A DNA stretch of 64,000 nt from Microlunatus soli. Its GTDB lineage: Bacteria > Actinomycetota > Actinomycetes > Propionibacteriales > Propionibacteriaceae. Shown here piece by piece: positions 1 through 9,283 of the stretch (position 1 is the first letter of the stretch; every line of letters starts with the position of its first letter). A program made the translations under genes and the position numbers. Location of the stretch: positions 434,001 to 498,000 of the forward strand of contig NZ_LT629772.1 of the NCBI RefSeq assembly GCF_900105385.1, read 5' to 3'. The notes beneath the pieces were generated by a model. The model had not been told where the DNA came from. It made no database searches and saw nothing but the letters and a program-made list of their open reading frames with translations.

Positions 1-825
1 CTGTCGGTGCGACGAGTGCTGGAGGAGGCCTTCAATGACGGAGTGGAAGACGTTTCTGCCAAACACGTCGCACCGCTGATCGATGTCGAGCCGGACGACT
101 TCCCGGATCGGCTGTTCGAGCTGGTGGAGACCTTCCCCGGCCCGTCGCTGGCCGAATACGTGCAGCGGCGCGCCGACCGTGACCAAGTCCGCGAGATGCT
201 GTTGCATCGCAGCGTCTACCACCTCAAGGAAGCCGATCCGCACAGCTTCGCCATCCCGCGGCTGACCGGGGCTGCGAAAGCTGGCCTGGTCGAACTGCAG
301 TACGACGAATACGGCGACGGCGTGGCCGATCGTGTCCACCAGGACCTGTTTGCTCGGGCGTTACGAGCCGCCGGGCTTGATGCCGAATACGGCAGCTATG
401 CCGACGTCGTCCCTGCCGAAGTCCTGGCGATCAGCAACGTGATGTCGCTGTATGGCCTTCATCGCGCCCGCCGTGCAGCGGCGATGGGCCATCTGGCTGC
501 ATTCGAAGCCAGCAGTTCGGTTCCGTGTCGTAGATATGCCGCAGGTATCCGCCGGGTTGGCCTTGGCGACGAGGTGGCCCAGTATTTCGACGAACACGTC
601 GAAGCGGACGCCGTCCACGAGCAGCTCGCGGTCCGCCGGATCTGCGGCGCTCTGATCGCCGAAGACCCCCGGCTGCAACGCGATGTTGCCGTCGGTGCGG
701 TGGCCTGTCTGGCGCTCGATGCTCGCGCCGCAGCTCCGCTGCTGGAGGCCTGGAAGCATGATCGACACCTGGTCCTCCCTCCCACTGAGACGGCACACCT
801 GGACCGAGCGGTGCCGGCGTCATGA
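1..825 (+). CDS. Iron-containing redox enzyme (haem-oxygenase-like diiron fold), 5'-partial
   Basis: The frame is open from base 1, with a GTG at 7, and the protein lacks the extra N-terminal helices usual for this family, so the true start probably lies outside the window. The conserved patches are LQYDEYGDG near residue 97 and HVEADAVHE near residue 198, which supply the Glu/His/Asp ligands of a non-haem diiron site in the haem-oxygenase-like diiron superfamily. The fold is all-helical and soluble. The stop overlaps the ATG of the CDGSH gene (ATGA), so the two are translationally coupled. Substrate is unknown; relatives oxidise or cleave small amine or acyl substrates. Family is confident, reaction is not. 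Confidence 0.85.
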   Translation: MSVRRVLEEAFNDGVEDVSAKHVAPLIDVEPDDFPDRLFELVETFPGPSLAEYVQRRADRDQVREMLLHRSVYHLKEADPHSFAIPRLTGAAKAGLVELQYDEYGDGVADRVHQDLFARALRAAGLDAEYGSYADVVPAEVLAISNVMSLYGLHRARRAAAMGHLAAFEASSSVPCRRYAAGIRRVGLGDEVAQYFDEHVEADAVHEQLAVRRICGALIAEDPRLQRDVAVGAVACLALDARAAAPLLEAWKHDRHLVLPPTETAHLDRAVPAS

Positions 826-1091
826 CGCAGATCGGTGTCGACGTTGACGGATACAGCGTCCGCTGCATCGGACCGGCAACCATCGAGACGATGCCGACAC
901 CCGACGGACCGCTGCTGGTCCGTGGGGCTACCCGTGTGGTGGACGACGACGGGGACGATCATCGGGTGCAACGACCGGTCGTCGCAGTGTGCCGCTGCGG
1001 CACCTCGACCCGGCCGCCGTGGTGTGACGGCATGCACAAACTTCTCCAGAACCGAGATCGGCAACGACAGAACGACCGAGCAGACCGCTGA
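822..1091 (+). CDS. CDGSH-type iron-sulfur protein
   Basis: An 89-residue protein with the [2Fe-2S] motif C57-R-C59, C68-D-G, H72 in the order C-x-C-x8-C-D-G-x-H, the 3Cys-1His ligand set of the CDGSH (mitoNEET-like) family. There is no membrane segment or signal. The start ATG overlaps the stop of the diiron protein by four bases. A small cluster protein coupled to a diiron enzyme suggests an electron donor or redox partner; this is inferred from position only. Confidence 0.9.
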   Translation: MTQIGVDVDGYSVRCIGPATIETMPTPDGPLLVRGATRVVDDDGDDHRVQRPVVAVCRCGTSTRPPWCDGMHKLLQNRDRQRQNDRADR

Positions 1092-1182
1092 CCGCCAACC
1101 GTCGGATGACCGTCGGATCACAGCTTCTGGGTGCTCGATCGCGCAGATGGTAGGCGATGATCAACCGGGGTACGGCATCGAT

Positions 1183-2613
1183 ATGGACCAGAGCGCAACC
1201 CCGATCCTTGACGCGATAACACGAATCCGGGATGAAGGGATCCAATCCTTCGCGCTACCGGGACACCGGTTCGGACGCGGAGTTGATGACCGGACGGCAG
1301 CCGTGCTCCCGCGCGAGGCGTACGGAGCCGACGTGATGATGGCCAAATCCGCCGTGCCCGATTCCGAGGGTCTGTATGCCGAGGCGCTCGGCGCTCGTGC
1401 TGCCATCTTCTCCACGTGTGGATCGACGACATCGATTCACACCGCCGTGCTGACGCTGATCGGGCCCGGCGACAAGGTCCTCGTCGACCGGAACGTCCAC
1501 AAATCGGTGGTTGCCGGTCTGATCATCGCCGGCGGCGTTCCGGTGTGGTTGGCGCCGTCCTGGGACCACGAGAACCAGATCGCCCACCCGGCGACCCGGG
1601 ACATGGTCGCCGCCGCCTTGGAGCGCGACCCCGATGTTAAGGCGGTGATCATGATCACGCCGACCGAGTACGGGACCGGTGCCGACGTCGCCGGGATAGC
1701 GGAGCTGAGCCATGCGCGCGGCCTTCCACTGCTAGTCGATGAAGCCTGGGGCGGCCACTTCGGATTCCATCCCGACCCGCCGACTGAGGCCATCGCTGCC
1801 GGTGCCGACCTTGCGGTGCAGAGTCTGCACAAGGCCGGCGGAGGCCTGTGCCAGGCATCGGTGATTCTGATCGGTGGTGACCTCATCGATCCGGTCGATG
1901 TCCGGCTCCGGCTCGACCTGATGACGACCACCAGTCCCGCGGCGCTCCTGTTCGGTTCGATCGACGGTTGGCGGCGCCAGTTCGCGCTCGACGGCGAACG
2001 GTTGATCGACAAGGCACTTGTCCGCGCCGAATCGGTCCGCGGTCGGCTGGACAAGATCGCCGACATCACCGTGATCGACGAAGCGATCCACCAGACTGAG
2101 GGGGTCGCCGAGTGGGATCCGCTCAAGCTGTCTGTCGACGTATCAGCCCTCGGAGTGACCGGTTACAGCGCCGAAAAATGGTTGCTGGACCAGGGCCGGA
2201 TCGCCGTGCAGCTGTCCGACGCACGAAGGGTCCTACTGTCCATGACCTACGCCGACGAGGACGGTGATCTCGACGCGTTCGTCGACCTGATCGAGCGACT
2301 GGCGTCCGATCCTCCGACACCCGACACGGAAGCCTTGCCGGTGCTGCCACCGTTGGGGCAGTTGGAGCTGGAACAAGTACTCGCTCCGCGTGATGCCTTC
2401 TTCTCTTCGACCGAGCAGGCGACCGATCCGGTCGGCAGGATCGCCGCCGAGATGGTCAGCCCCTATCCACCGGGTGTCCCGACCATCCTTCCCGGCGAAC
2501 GCATCAACGCCGCGGTCACCGAGTACCTGCGGGCTGGCCGCAGGGCCGGCATGACGATCCCGGATGCCTCCGACCCGTCGCTGGACACGTTCCGGGTCGT
2601 TCGCAACGGCTGA
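1183..2613 (+). CDS. Orn/Lys/Arg decarboxylase-family PLP enzyme
   Basis: A 476-residue fold-type I PLP enzyme of the Orn/Lys/Arg decarboxylase group. The N-terminal FALPGHRFGRG matches the family's PGH motif, and SLHK with Lys217 is the expected Schiff-base lysine. Asp in LLVDEAWGGHFGF is the pyridine-nitrogen partner. A C-terminal decarboxylase domain follows from about residue 360. I chose ATG 1183 because it lies 12 nt after a GGGG stretch and begins just before the first conserved block; ATG 1147 in the same frame is possible. The next gene starts 8 nt downstream. Substrate (Lys, Arg, Orn or another) cannot be told from sequence; decarboxylation would yield an amine for the neighbouring oxidoreductases. 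Confidence 0.85.
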   Translation: MDQSATPILDAITRIRDEGIQSFALPGHRFGRGVDDRTAAVLPREAYGADVMMAKSAVPDSEGLYAEALGARAAIFSTCGSTTSIHTAVLTLIGPGDKVLVDRNVHKSVVAGLIIAGGVPVWLAPSWDHENQIAHPATRDMVAAALERDPDVKAVIMITPTEYGTGADVAGIAELSHARGLPLLVDEAWGGHFGFHPDPPTEAIAAGADLAVQSLHKAGGGLCQASVILIGGDLIDPVDVRLRLDLMTTTSPAALLFGSIDGWRRQFALDGERLIDKALVRAESVRGRLDKIADITVIDEAIHQTEGVAEWDPLKLSVDVSALGVTGYSAEKWLLDQGRIAVQLSDARRVLLSMTYADEDGDLDAFVDLIERLASDPPTPDTEALPVLPPLGQLELEQVLAPRDAFFSSTEQATDPVGRIAAEMVSPYPPGVPTILPGERINAAVTEYLRAGRRAGMTIPDASDPSLDTFRVVRNG

Positions 2614-2620
2614 GTCGAAC

Positions 2621-4975
2621 ATGATCAACACTCACGGGAACCGCATCGCAGACCGTGTCGACGACCTGTGGGGTGATCGGCGACCCTACGACGCAGGCGA
2701 GTTCTGGCCGGCTCGTCAGGACGCCTTACTGAGCGTCGATCCGTCCACCGTCGAACAGTGGGTGCGGTCGGCGTCCTTGTTGCATTCCAACGGTGACGCG
2801 ATGGACATCGCCGTCGCCGGCGGGAAGATCGTCGGTGTCCGCGGACGCACGACCGACCGAGTGAATCGCGGCCGGCTGGACATCAAGGATCGCTACGGCT
2901 GGCAAGCCAACCACGCCGCCGATCGGCTCACCCAACCGCTGATCCGAGAGAACGCGACGTTGGTCGGCAGCGACTGGGACACCGCCGTGAGCCGGATCGT
3001 CGATCGGTCCCGGGCGCTGCTGCGCGAACATGGTCCTGGGGCGATCGGCTTCTACACCAGCGGGCAGCTGTTCGCCGAGGACTACTGGACGCTGACCACG
3101 ATCGCACGGGCTGGGATCGGCACCAACCACCTCGACGGCAACACCCGGCTGTGTACGGCGACCGCTGGCGAGGCTCTGAAGGAGAGTTTCGGCTGCGACG
3201 GGCAGCCCGCGTCGTACGCCGATGTCGATCATGCTGACGTGATCGCGCTCTTCGGACACAATGTCGCCGAGACCCAATCCGTGCTCTGGATGCGCATCCT
3301 CGACCGCCTTGCCGGCACCCGCCCTCCGCGGCTGCTGGTCGTCGATCCGCGGCGTACGCCGACCGCCGAGCAGGCAGCCATCCATCTGGCCATCCGTCCC
3401 GGCACCAACCTGGCGCTGCTCAATGCCCTCCTGCACGAACTGATCTCGCGCGATCTGATCGACCACGACTACATCGACCGGCACACCGTCGGCTTCGACG
3501 AGCTCCAAAGTCGCCTCCAGGGGTGCACCGCTGCCTGGGCAGCGCAGATCTGTGGTGTACCGGCCGACAGCATCCGAGCGGCCGCCGAGTTGCTCGGATC
3601 GTCCCGACGGTTGCTCTGCACGGTGCTGCAGGGCGTCTATCAATCACATCAGGCGACGGCAGCGGCGGTCCAGGTGAACAACCTCGTCCTGATCCGCGGG
3701 ATGCTCGGCCGGCCCGGCTGTGGAGTACTGCAGATGAACGGTCAGCCGACGGCCGAGAACACCCGCGAATGCGGAGCCGACGGCGATCTGCCGGGGTTCC
3801 GGAACTGGAACAACCCGCAGCACGTAGCCGAGCTCGCCGACATCTGGAATGTAGCCGTCGAACAGATCCCCCATTTCGGCCCGCCGACCCACGCGATGCA
3901 GATGTTCCGCTACGCCGAACAGGGCAGTCTGAAGTTCCTCTGGATCAGCGGCACCAATCCGGCCGTCTCGCTGCCGGAGCTTGCCCGAGTGCGCTCGATC
4001 CTCAAGCAGCAAGGACTCTTCGTGATCGTGCAGGACCTGTTCCTGACCGAGACCGCCGAGCTCGCCGATGTCGTGCTTCCTGCCGCTACCTGGGGTGAGA
4101 AGACCGGAACGTTCACCAACGCCGATCGGACCGTGCACCTGTCCGAGCAGGCGATCGAACCGCCCGGCGAGGCACGGTCCGACCTGGCCATCTTCCTGGA
4201 CTACGCCCGCCGGATGGACTTCCGCGACCAGGACGACCGGCCACTGGTGCACTGGCACGATCCGGAGTCGGCATTCGAAGCCTGGAAGCGATGCAGCGCC
4301 GGCCGACCCTGCGACTACACCGGCATCAGCTACCAAGGCCTGCGGGGTCCCAGCGGCATCCAGTGGCCCTGCACCGAGCTGGCTCCCGGTGGCACCGAAC
4401 GCCTCTACACCGACGGCGACTTCCGCGCCGGCCCGGACGACTGCGAGAGCTACGGCCGCGATCTGATCACCGGCGCACCGGTCGAAGACGTCGAGTACCG
4501 TGCGCTCAACCCGCATGGCAAGGCGATCATCAAAGCCGCCGAGTACCTGCCGCCACACGAGGACGTCGGTCCGCGCCATCCGTATCAGCTGATCACCGGT
4601 CGGACCGTCTACCACTTCCATACCCGGACCAAGACCGGACGCTCTCCCGAGCTGAATGCCGCGGCCCCACGAGTCTGGGCCGAGCTGTCTCCTCGATCCG
4701 CAGCGCGGTTGGGCGCCGAGCCGGGAGACCTGTTGGAGGTCACCTCGGCTCGGGGGCGACTGCAGGCAACACTGCGGGTCCGCGAGATCGCGGACGACAC
4801 CGTGTTCATCCCGTTCCACTACGGCTATTGGGACACCGACGGTCCACCGGCAGCCGACGAGCCGGGCTCGGCTGCCAACGAACTCACCATCACCGACTGG
4901 GATCCCGCATCCAAACAACCTCTCTACAAGACATCGGCGGCACAGGTCCGCGTTGTACGGAAGCAGAAACCATGA
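2621..4975 (+). CDS. Molybdopterin oxidoreductase, nitrate reductase/formate dehydrogenase-like
   Basis: A 784-residue protein of the large molybdopterin-binding family, nearest in my judgement to assimilatory nitrate reductase-like enzymes. Cys178 in NTRLCTA sits where NapA/NasA enzymes ligate molybdenum. Further blocks are FGHNVAETQ, VVDPRRTPTA, ISGTNPAVSLPE and the dinucleotide-binding C-terminal domain with HFHTRTKTGRSP. The unusual feature is the N-terminus: relatives open with a CxxC..C [4Fe-4S] motif, whereas this protein has SASLLHSNGD there and no cysteine at all before Cys178. Start ATG 2621 avoids most of the decarboxylase gene. The stop overlaps the next ATG. Cytoplasmic, with no Tat signal. 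Family confident, substrate unknown. Confidence 0.88.
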   Translation: MINTHGNRIADRVDDLWGDRRPYDAGEFWPARQDALLSVDPSTVEQWVRSASLLHSNGDAMDIAVAGGKIVGVRGRTTDRVNRGRLDIKDRYGWQANHAADRLTQPLIRENATLVGSDWDTAVSRIVDRSRALLREHGPGAIGFYTSGQLFAEDYWTLTTIARAGIGTNHLDGNTRLCTATAGEALKESFGCDGQPASYADVDHADVIALFGHNVAETQSVLWMRILDRLAGTRPPRLLVVDPRRTPTAEQAAIHLAIRPGTNLALLNALLHELISRDLIDHDYIDRHTVGFDELQSRLQGCTAAWAAQICGVPADSIRAAAELLGSSRRLLCTVLQGVYQSHQATAAAVQVNNLVLIRGMLGRPGCGVLQMNGQPTAENTRECGADGDLPGFRNWNNPQHVAELADIWNVAVEQIPHFGPPTHAMQMFRYAEQGSLKFLWISGTNPAVSLPELARVRSILKQQGLFVIVQDLFLTETAELADVVLPAATWGEKTGTFTNADRTVHLSEQAIEPPGEARSDLAIFLDYARRMDFRDQDDRPLVHWHDPESAFEAWKRCSAGRPCDYTGISYQGLRGPSGIQWPCTELAPGGTERLYTDGDFRAGPDDCESYGRDLITGAPVEDVEYRALNPHGKAIIKAAEYLPPHEDVGPRHPYQLITGRTVYHFHTRTKTGRSPELNAAAPRVWAELSPRSAARLGAEPGDLLEVTSARGRLQATLRVREIADDTVFIPFHYGYWDTDGPPAADEPGSAANELTITDWDPASKQPLYKTSAAQVRVVRKQKP

Positions 4976-5430
4976 CCTCCGGACCGGAATTCGCCCTGGG
5001 ACGCGTCCACCACGGAGAGCATCGACTGCTCGCCCTGTTCACGACGATTCGCCGCCAGCACCCCGACGAGCACGAGGTCTATCATGTCTGCGGTGATCTG
5101 GCACGCTGGTCGACCCGACATCTCCAGCTGATCAACGAACAAGCCCGACGTCTGGGGATCGAGGTCGCAGACGACTCACCGGACACCGAACAGCTCCTCG
5201 ACGACAGTGACGAACCGGGGCTCCGGCTGCTCAATGATCTTGTCGCTGTTCATCTCCAAGCCGCCGACAACTCCGTGAGTTGGGAACTCCTCGGCCAGCT
5301 CGCACAAGCCACCCGCCGATCAGAGCTGCTCGGCCTCACCGAGAGCTGCCATCCGCAGAACCTGCGCCAGCTGCGCTGGGCGAACAGCATGATCAAGATC
5401 TTGTCCCCGCAGATCCTCAGCTCGCTGTGA
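4972..5430 (+). CDS. Hypothetical helical protein coupled to the molybdoenzyme
   Basis: A 152-residue soluble, probably all-helical protein with scattered histidines (RVHHGEHR near residue 11, STRHLQL near 47). It could be ferritin-like or a chaperone-like partner, but I recognise no family. Its ATG overlaps the stop of the molybdopterin oxidoreductase, so it is translationally coupled and probably acts with it, for example in maturation or electron transfer (inference). It ends the plus-strand cluster; the next gene is convergent. Confidence 0.75.
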   Translation: MTSGPEFALGRVHHGEHRLLALFTTIRRQHPDEHEVYHVCGDLARWSTRHLQLINEQARRLGIEVADDSPDTEQLLDDSDEPGLRLLNDLVAVHLQAADNSVSWELLGQLAQATRRSELLGLTESCHPQNLRQLRWANSMIKILSPQILSSL

Positions 5431-5493
5431 CACACCCCTGGCAGGACCAGCTGGCGACCACTCGGCCTGACTGTCGGGGGAAGGGGAGGTCGT

Positions 5494-6411
5494 TCAACCC
5501 GTCGACGCGTCGCGACGCGCCAGATCGTTCTCCTCCTTGATCGCTCGTAGGTGGGACCATGACTCGACGGTCCTGACTCCGGGCAGCGCGCGGATGCGTT
5601 CGAGTGTTGCAAAGACCTCATCGTCATTGCCGACCCGAATAGTGCCGATGGCATTGCACCAGCCGACTCCGACGACCAGCGAGTCGACCTCCTCGAATCC
5701 GCAGATCTTGTCCGCAACGGGGCCGGCCTCGCCGTGCAGCTGGAGGGCGAAGCCGACCGTTCTGCCGTCACCCAGCGGATCGAGTCGAACCAACGCACCG
5801 ATGTGCACCAGGCCGGAATCCAGGAGTCGGAGGACACGACTCCTCGCCGTACCTGCAGTGATTCCGGTCGCTGCGGCGAGCTCGGTGAAGGAGGCGCGAC
5901 CGTCGCGCCGCAGCGCCGTCAGCAGGGCGTGGTCGGCGGCATCGAGGTCGATCGACTGCAGCGTTCCCGGAGGGAAGTACGGGTCCTTCCAGATGTGGAG
6001 GTAGTTCAGGACCTGAACGGTGTGGACGCCGGCGATGCCCTGGATCTCGGACACCGCGACAGCGAAACTCGGCAGGTCAACCGTCCGGAGTTCCGCTGTC
6101 AGGGCGAAGCGGCCGGTGGTCGTGGTGACGAATGACGATTCGGGCATCGCCGCCACCGCGGCGGCGATCTCCTGCACCGGGCCGTCGGCCCGGACAGTGA
6201 CGTGCCCGAGCTGTTCGAGCCCGAAGACCGAGGGGTGAATCGCTCCGATCACGCGCACCTGACGAGCGTCCACCAGGCGCTGCACCCTGGTTCGAACGCT
6301 CGACCGGGCGAGCCCGACGTGGCGGGCAAGGGTCTCGAAAGACACCCGGCCGTCCCGCTGCAGCTCCCGGACCAATCGTTCATCAACGTCGTCAACGCCG
6401 TCCACGCTCAA
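5494..6411 (-). CDS. Lrp/AsnC-family regulator with tandem domains
   Basis: About 305 residues with two Lrp/AsnC modules in tandem: a helix-turn-helix at residues 6-60 (VDERLVRELQRDGRVSFE), a ligand-binding RAM domain, then a second helix-turn-helix from about residue 150 (LDAADHALLTALRRDGRAS) and a second RAM domain. I chose TTG 6411 because GAGG lies 9 nt upstream; GTG 6405 is nearly equivalent. It is divergent from the peptide transporter-amidohydrolase operon starting at 6558, the usual arrangement for a regulator of uptake and breakdown of amino acids or peptides. Confidence 0.85.
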   Translation of the reverse strand: MSVDGVDDVDERLVRELQRDGRVSFETLARHVGLARSSVRTRVQRLVDARQVRVIGAIHPSVFGLEQLGHVTVRADGPVQEIAAAVAAMPESSFVTTTTGRFALTAELRTVDLPSFAVAVSEIQGIAGVHTVQVLNYLHIWKDPYFPPGTLQSIDLDAADHALLTALRRDGRASFTELAAATGITAGTARSRVLRLLDSGLVHIGALVRLDPLGDGRTVGFALQLHGEAGPVADKICGFEEVDSLVVGVGWCNAIGTIRVGNDDEVFATLERIRALPGVRTVESWSHLRAIKEENDLARRDASTG

Positions 6412-6557
6412 GTTGTAGCACCTCGACCGAACGGTCCCCGCACCGCCCGACACGACGCACCTGATCGCCAATTACCCATTATTCGGCGCCTATTCTGCCA
6501 GATAGCCGCCGATTCCTGTCTTGTCATGCGGCAATAGGAACTGTATCGTCGCCGCGC

Positions 6558-8066
6558 ATGAGACGAGCACCGTTGTTCGCCGGGCATCCCCGTGGACTCG
6601 GAGGACTGTTCTTCACCGAAGCCTGGGAGAGGTTCTCCTACTACGGGATGCGGGCGATCCTGCTCTATTACATGTACGGCCGGATCTCCGAAGGTGGGCT
6701 CGGCTTCCCCAGCGACACGGCGAAGTCACTGATCGCGGTCTACGGGTCGGCGATCTATCTCGCGGCGATCGCCGGCGGCTGGGTCAGCGATCGGCTGTTG
6801 GGGGCTCGCCGCTCGACCCTGCTCGGCGGCCTGCTGATCATGTGTGGCCACGTGTGCTTGGCGCTGCCGGCCGGACGTCCCGCGCTGTTCGCCTCGATGA
6901 TCTTCATCGTTCTCGGCACCGGACTGCTGAAACCGACGATCTCCTCATCGGTCGGTGACCTCTATTCCGACGACACCGCTCGGCGCGACGCCGGCTTCAG
7001 CATCTACTACATGGGCATCAGCGTCGGCGCGGTGGTTGCACCGTTTGCCGTCGGCACGGTGGGACAACGGTGGAACTATCACCTCGGATTCAGTTTGGCG
7101 GCCGTCGGGATGGCGATCGGACTGGTCGTCTATCTGGTGACCTCGCGACATCTGAGTCCGGTGAGTCGGTCACCGAAGAACCCGATCGAACTGCAAGCGG
7201 TCCCGGCGGGACGCAAGGTCATCGTCGGTGCGGCCGGTTGCGCAGTTGTCGCAGCGGTTCTGATTGCCGCCGTGTCCGGTGCGCTGACCGCCGACCGGGT
7301 GGTCGATCTGGTGAGTGCGCTGTCCATCGTCCTGCCGATCGCGTACTTCGTCGTGATGTTGCGCAGTCGGCGGACTTCGAGAGCTGAACGCGCCAGGGTG
7401 CGGGCCTACATTCCCCTGTTCGTCGCCGCGATGGTCTTCTGGGTCATCCAGGAACAGGGCGCCACGGTGATCGCTCAGTATGCCGAACAGAGCGCCGATC
7501 TCCAGGCCCTCGGGTTCTCCATGCCCGCCTCTTGGTTCCAATCGGTCGGGTCACTGACGTTGATCATCTTGACCCCGGCCGCTGCGGTCCTGTGGGTGCG
7601 GCTCGGCCGTCTGCGGCGGCCCCCGACAACCGGAACGAAGTTCGCCGCCGGTCTCGCCATCGCCGGTCTGTCCTACCTGTTGCTGGTGATCCCGTCCTTG
7701 CAAGCAGGGAAGAGCAGCCCCGGATGGTTGGTGGCCAGTCTGGCAGTGGTGACCGTCGGCGAGATGTGCCTCTCGCCGATCGGCTTGGCAGCGACCAGCC
7801 GACTGGCCCCGGCCGCGTTCGCGACTCAGACGATGGGGTTGTGGCTGGCTTCGAACGCGGCCGGTCAGGGCGTCTCGGCGCAGATCGTCAGGTTCTATCA
7901 CCCGGACCACGCCGCCGGCTACTTCGCTGCGGTCGGTGCTGGTGCCGTGATAGCCGCCGTCCTGCTGCTGGCAGCCGTCCCGTTGCTGCGGCGGCATACC
8001 GAGGAGGACGACGGCGGCGACACCTCGCACCAACGATCGGACGAGCCTCAGGAAGGACATCAATGA
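6558..8066 (+). CDS. POT/PTR2-family proton-coupled peptide transporter
   Basis: A 502-residue membrane protein with about 14 helices. The proton-coupling signature ExxERFxYY is present as EAWERFSYY at residues 23-31, followed by GGWVSDRLLGARR, the MFS-type loop. It imports di- or tripeptides or related compounds with protons. The stop overlaps the ATG of the amidohydrolase (ATGA), so uptake and hydrolysis are coupled. It is divergent from the AsnC regulator across about 146 bp. Confidence 0.9.
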   Translation: MRRAPLFAGHPRGLGGLFFTEAWERFSYYGMRAILLYYMYGRISEGGLGFPSDTAKSLIAVYGSAIYLAAIAGGWVSDRLLGARRSTLLGGLLIMCGHVCLALPAGRPALFASMIFIVLGTGLLKPTISSSVGDLYSDDTARRDAGFSIYYMGISVGAVVAPFAVGTVGQRWNYHLGFSLAAVGMAIGLVVYLVTSRHLSPVSRSPKNPIELQAVPAGRKVIVGAAGCAVVAAVLIAAVSGALTADRVVDLVSALSIVLPIAYFVVMLRSRRTSRAERARVRAYIPLFVAAMVFWVIQEQGATVIAQYAEQSADLQALGFSMPASWFQSVGSLTLIILTPAAAVLWVRLGRLRRPPTTGTKFAAGLAIAGLSYLLLVIPSLQAGKSSPGWLVASLAVVTVGEMCLSPIGLAATSRLAPAAFATQTMGLWLASNAAGQGVSAQIVRFYHPDHAAGYFAAVGAGAVIAAVLLLAAVPLLRRHTEEDDGGDTSHQRSDEPQEGHQ

Positions 8067-9283
8067 GTCGCACCGTCTTCAGCAACGGAATGATCTTCGA
8101 CTCGTCGGCGCGGTCGACGTATCAGGCGGACGTGGCGATCGACGGCGACCAGATCGTCGAGATCGGCGCCGGACTCGACGGCGACGTCGAGATCGACTGC
8201 GCAGGACTAACGGTCGTTCCCGGCATGATCGACTGTCACGTTCATCTGACCATGTCCACCACCGACCTGTTCGAGACCGTGCAGCAGCCCTTCTCCCTGC
8301 AGTTCTACGAGGGTGCCCGCAACATGGCACGAACGCTTGCGGCCGGTGTCACCACCGTCCGGGACGCGGCCGGCGCCGACCAAGGAATGCGTGTCGCACA
8401 ACAACGTGGTCTGATCCTCGGTCCACGGATGCAGGTCTCACTCAACATGCTGAGCCAAACCGGTGGGCATGGGGATCCGTGGTGGCCCTCGACCTGCACG
8501 ATGGACCTGCTGCCGCCGCACCCCGGACGGCCGGCGATCGTCGTCGACGGCCCGGAGCAGATCCGGCACAAGGTCAGAGAACTCGTCCGGGCCGGCGCCG
8601 ATGTGATCAAGGTCGCAACCAGCGGCGGGCTGGTGTCAGGCGGCGCGGGCCCGAACATCGCCCACTTCCGCGATGACGAGATCACGATGATGGTGACCGA
8701 GGCAGCGTCTGCCGGCTTGTTCGTGATGGCGCATGCCAGCGGGCCAGGTGCGAAAGCTGCGGTCCGCAATGGTGTTCGGTCGATCGAGCACGGCCACGGG
8801 TTGGACGATGAAACCCTCTCGATGATGGTCGACCACGGGACGTGGTTGGTCCCCACACTGTCCTCGGGGCTCGGCCTCCAGAACGCGATCGCCGGCGGAG
8901 CAAACCTTCCGGCCGTCGTGATCGCCAAGATCGAGGAGACTGCGGCACAGGCCGAAGACGATCTTCGTCGTGCGATCGACGCGGGAGTCCGGATCGCGAT
9001 GGGCACCGACGCTCCGCTGTATCCGCACGGTCGCAATCTCGACGAGATCACGTTGATGACGCAGCACGGCATGAGTGCGGCCGACGCACTGTACGCCGCG
9101 ACCGCATCGGCCGCCGAATTGTTGGGCGTGGAGGAAGATAGGGGGTCTCTCCGCCCGGGATGTCGCGCGGACCTGGTGATCATCGAGGGCGACGCCCTGG
9201 ACGTCGCCCGGCTGCAGGACCGCGTCCGCGCTGTCTATCAGGACGGAATCGACCGCACGGGATCAGTGGTCGTCGACCGCTAG
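8063..9283 (+). CDS. Metal-dependent amidohydrolase
   Basis: A 406-residue amidohydrolase-superfamily TIM barrel. The metal ligands are H59-x-H61 in MIDCHVHL, a likely carboxylated Lys in DVIKVATSGG, His in MAHASG and SIEHGH, and Asp in GTDAP. It resembles Xaa-Pro dipeptidase or imidazolonepropionase-like hydrolases. AGGAAGG upstream of ATG 8063 and the four-base overlap with the transporter fix the start. A cytoplasmic dipeptidase-like role on imported substrate is likely but inferred. Its 3' end overlaps the convergent permease gene by four bases. Confidence 0.88.
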   Translation: MSRTVFSNGMIFDSSARSTYQADVAIDGDQIVEIGAGLDGDVEIDCAGLTVVPGMIDCHVHLTMSTTDLFETVQQPFSLQFYEGARNMARTLAAGVTTVRDAAGADQGMRVAQQRGLILGPRMQVSLNMLSQTGGHGDPWWPSTCTMDLLPPHPGRPAIVVDGPEQIRHKVRELVRAGADVIKVATSGGLVSGGAGPNIAHFRDDEITMMVTEAASAGLFVMAHASGPGAKAAVRNGVRSIEHGHGLDDETLSMMVDHGTWLVPTLSSGLGLQNAIAGGANLPAVVIAKIEETAAQAEDDLRRAIDAGVRIAMGTDAPLYPHGRNLDEITLMTQHGMSAADALYAATASAAELLGVEEDRGSLRPGCRADLVIIEGDALDVARLQDRVRAVYQDGIDRTGSVVVDR

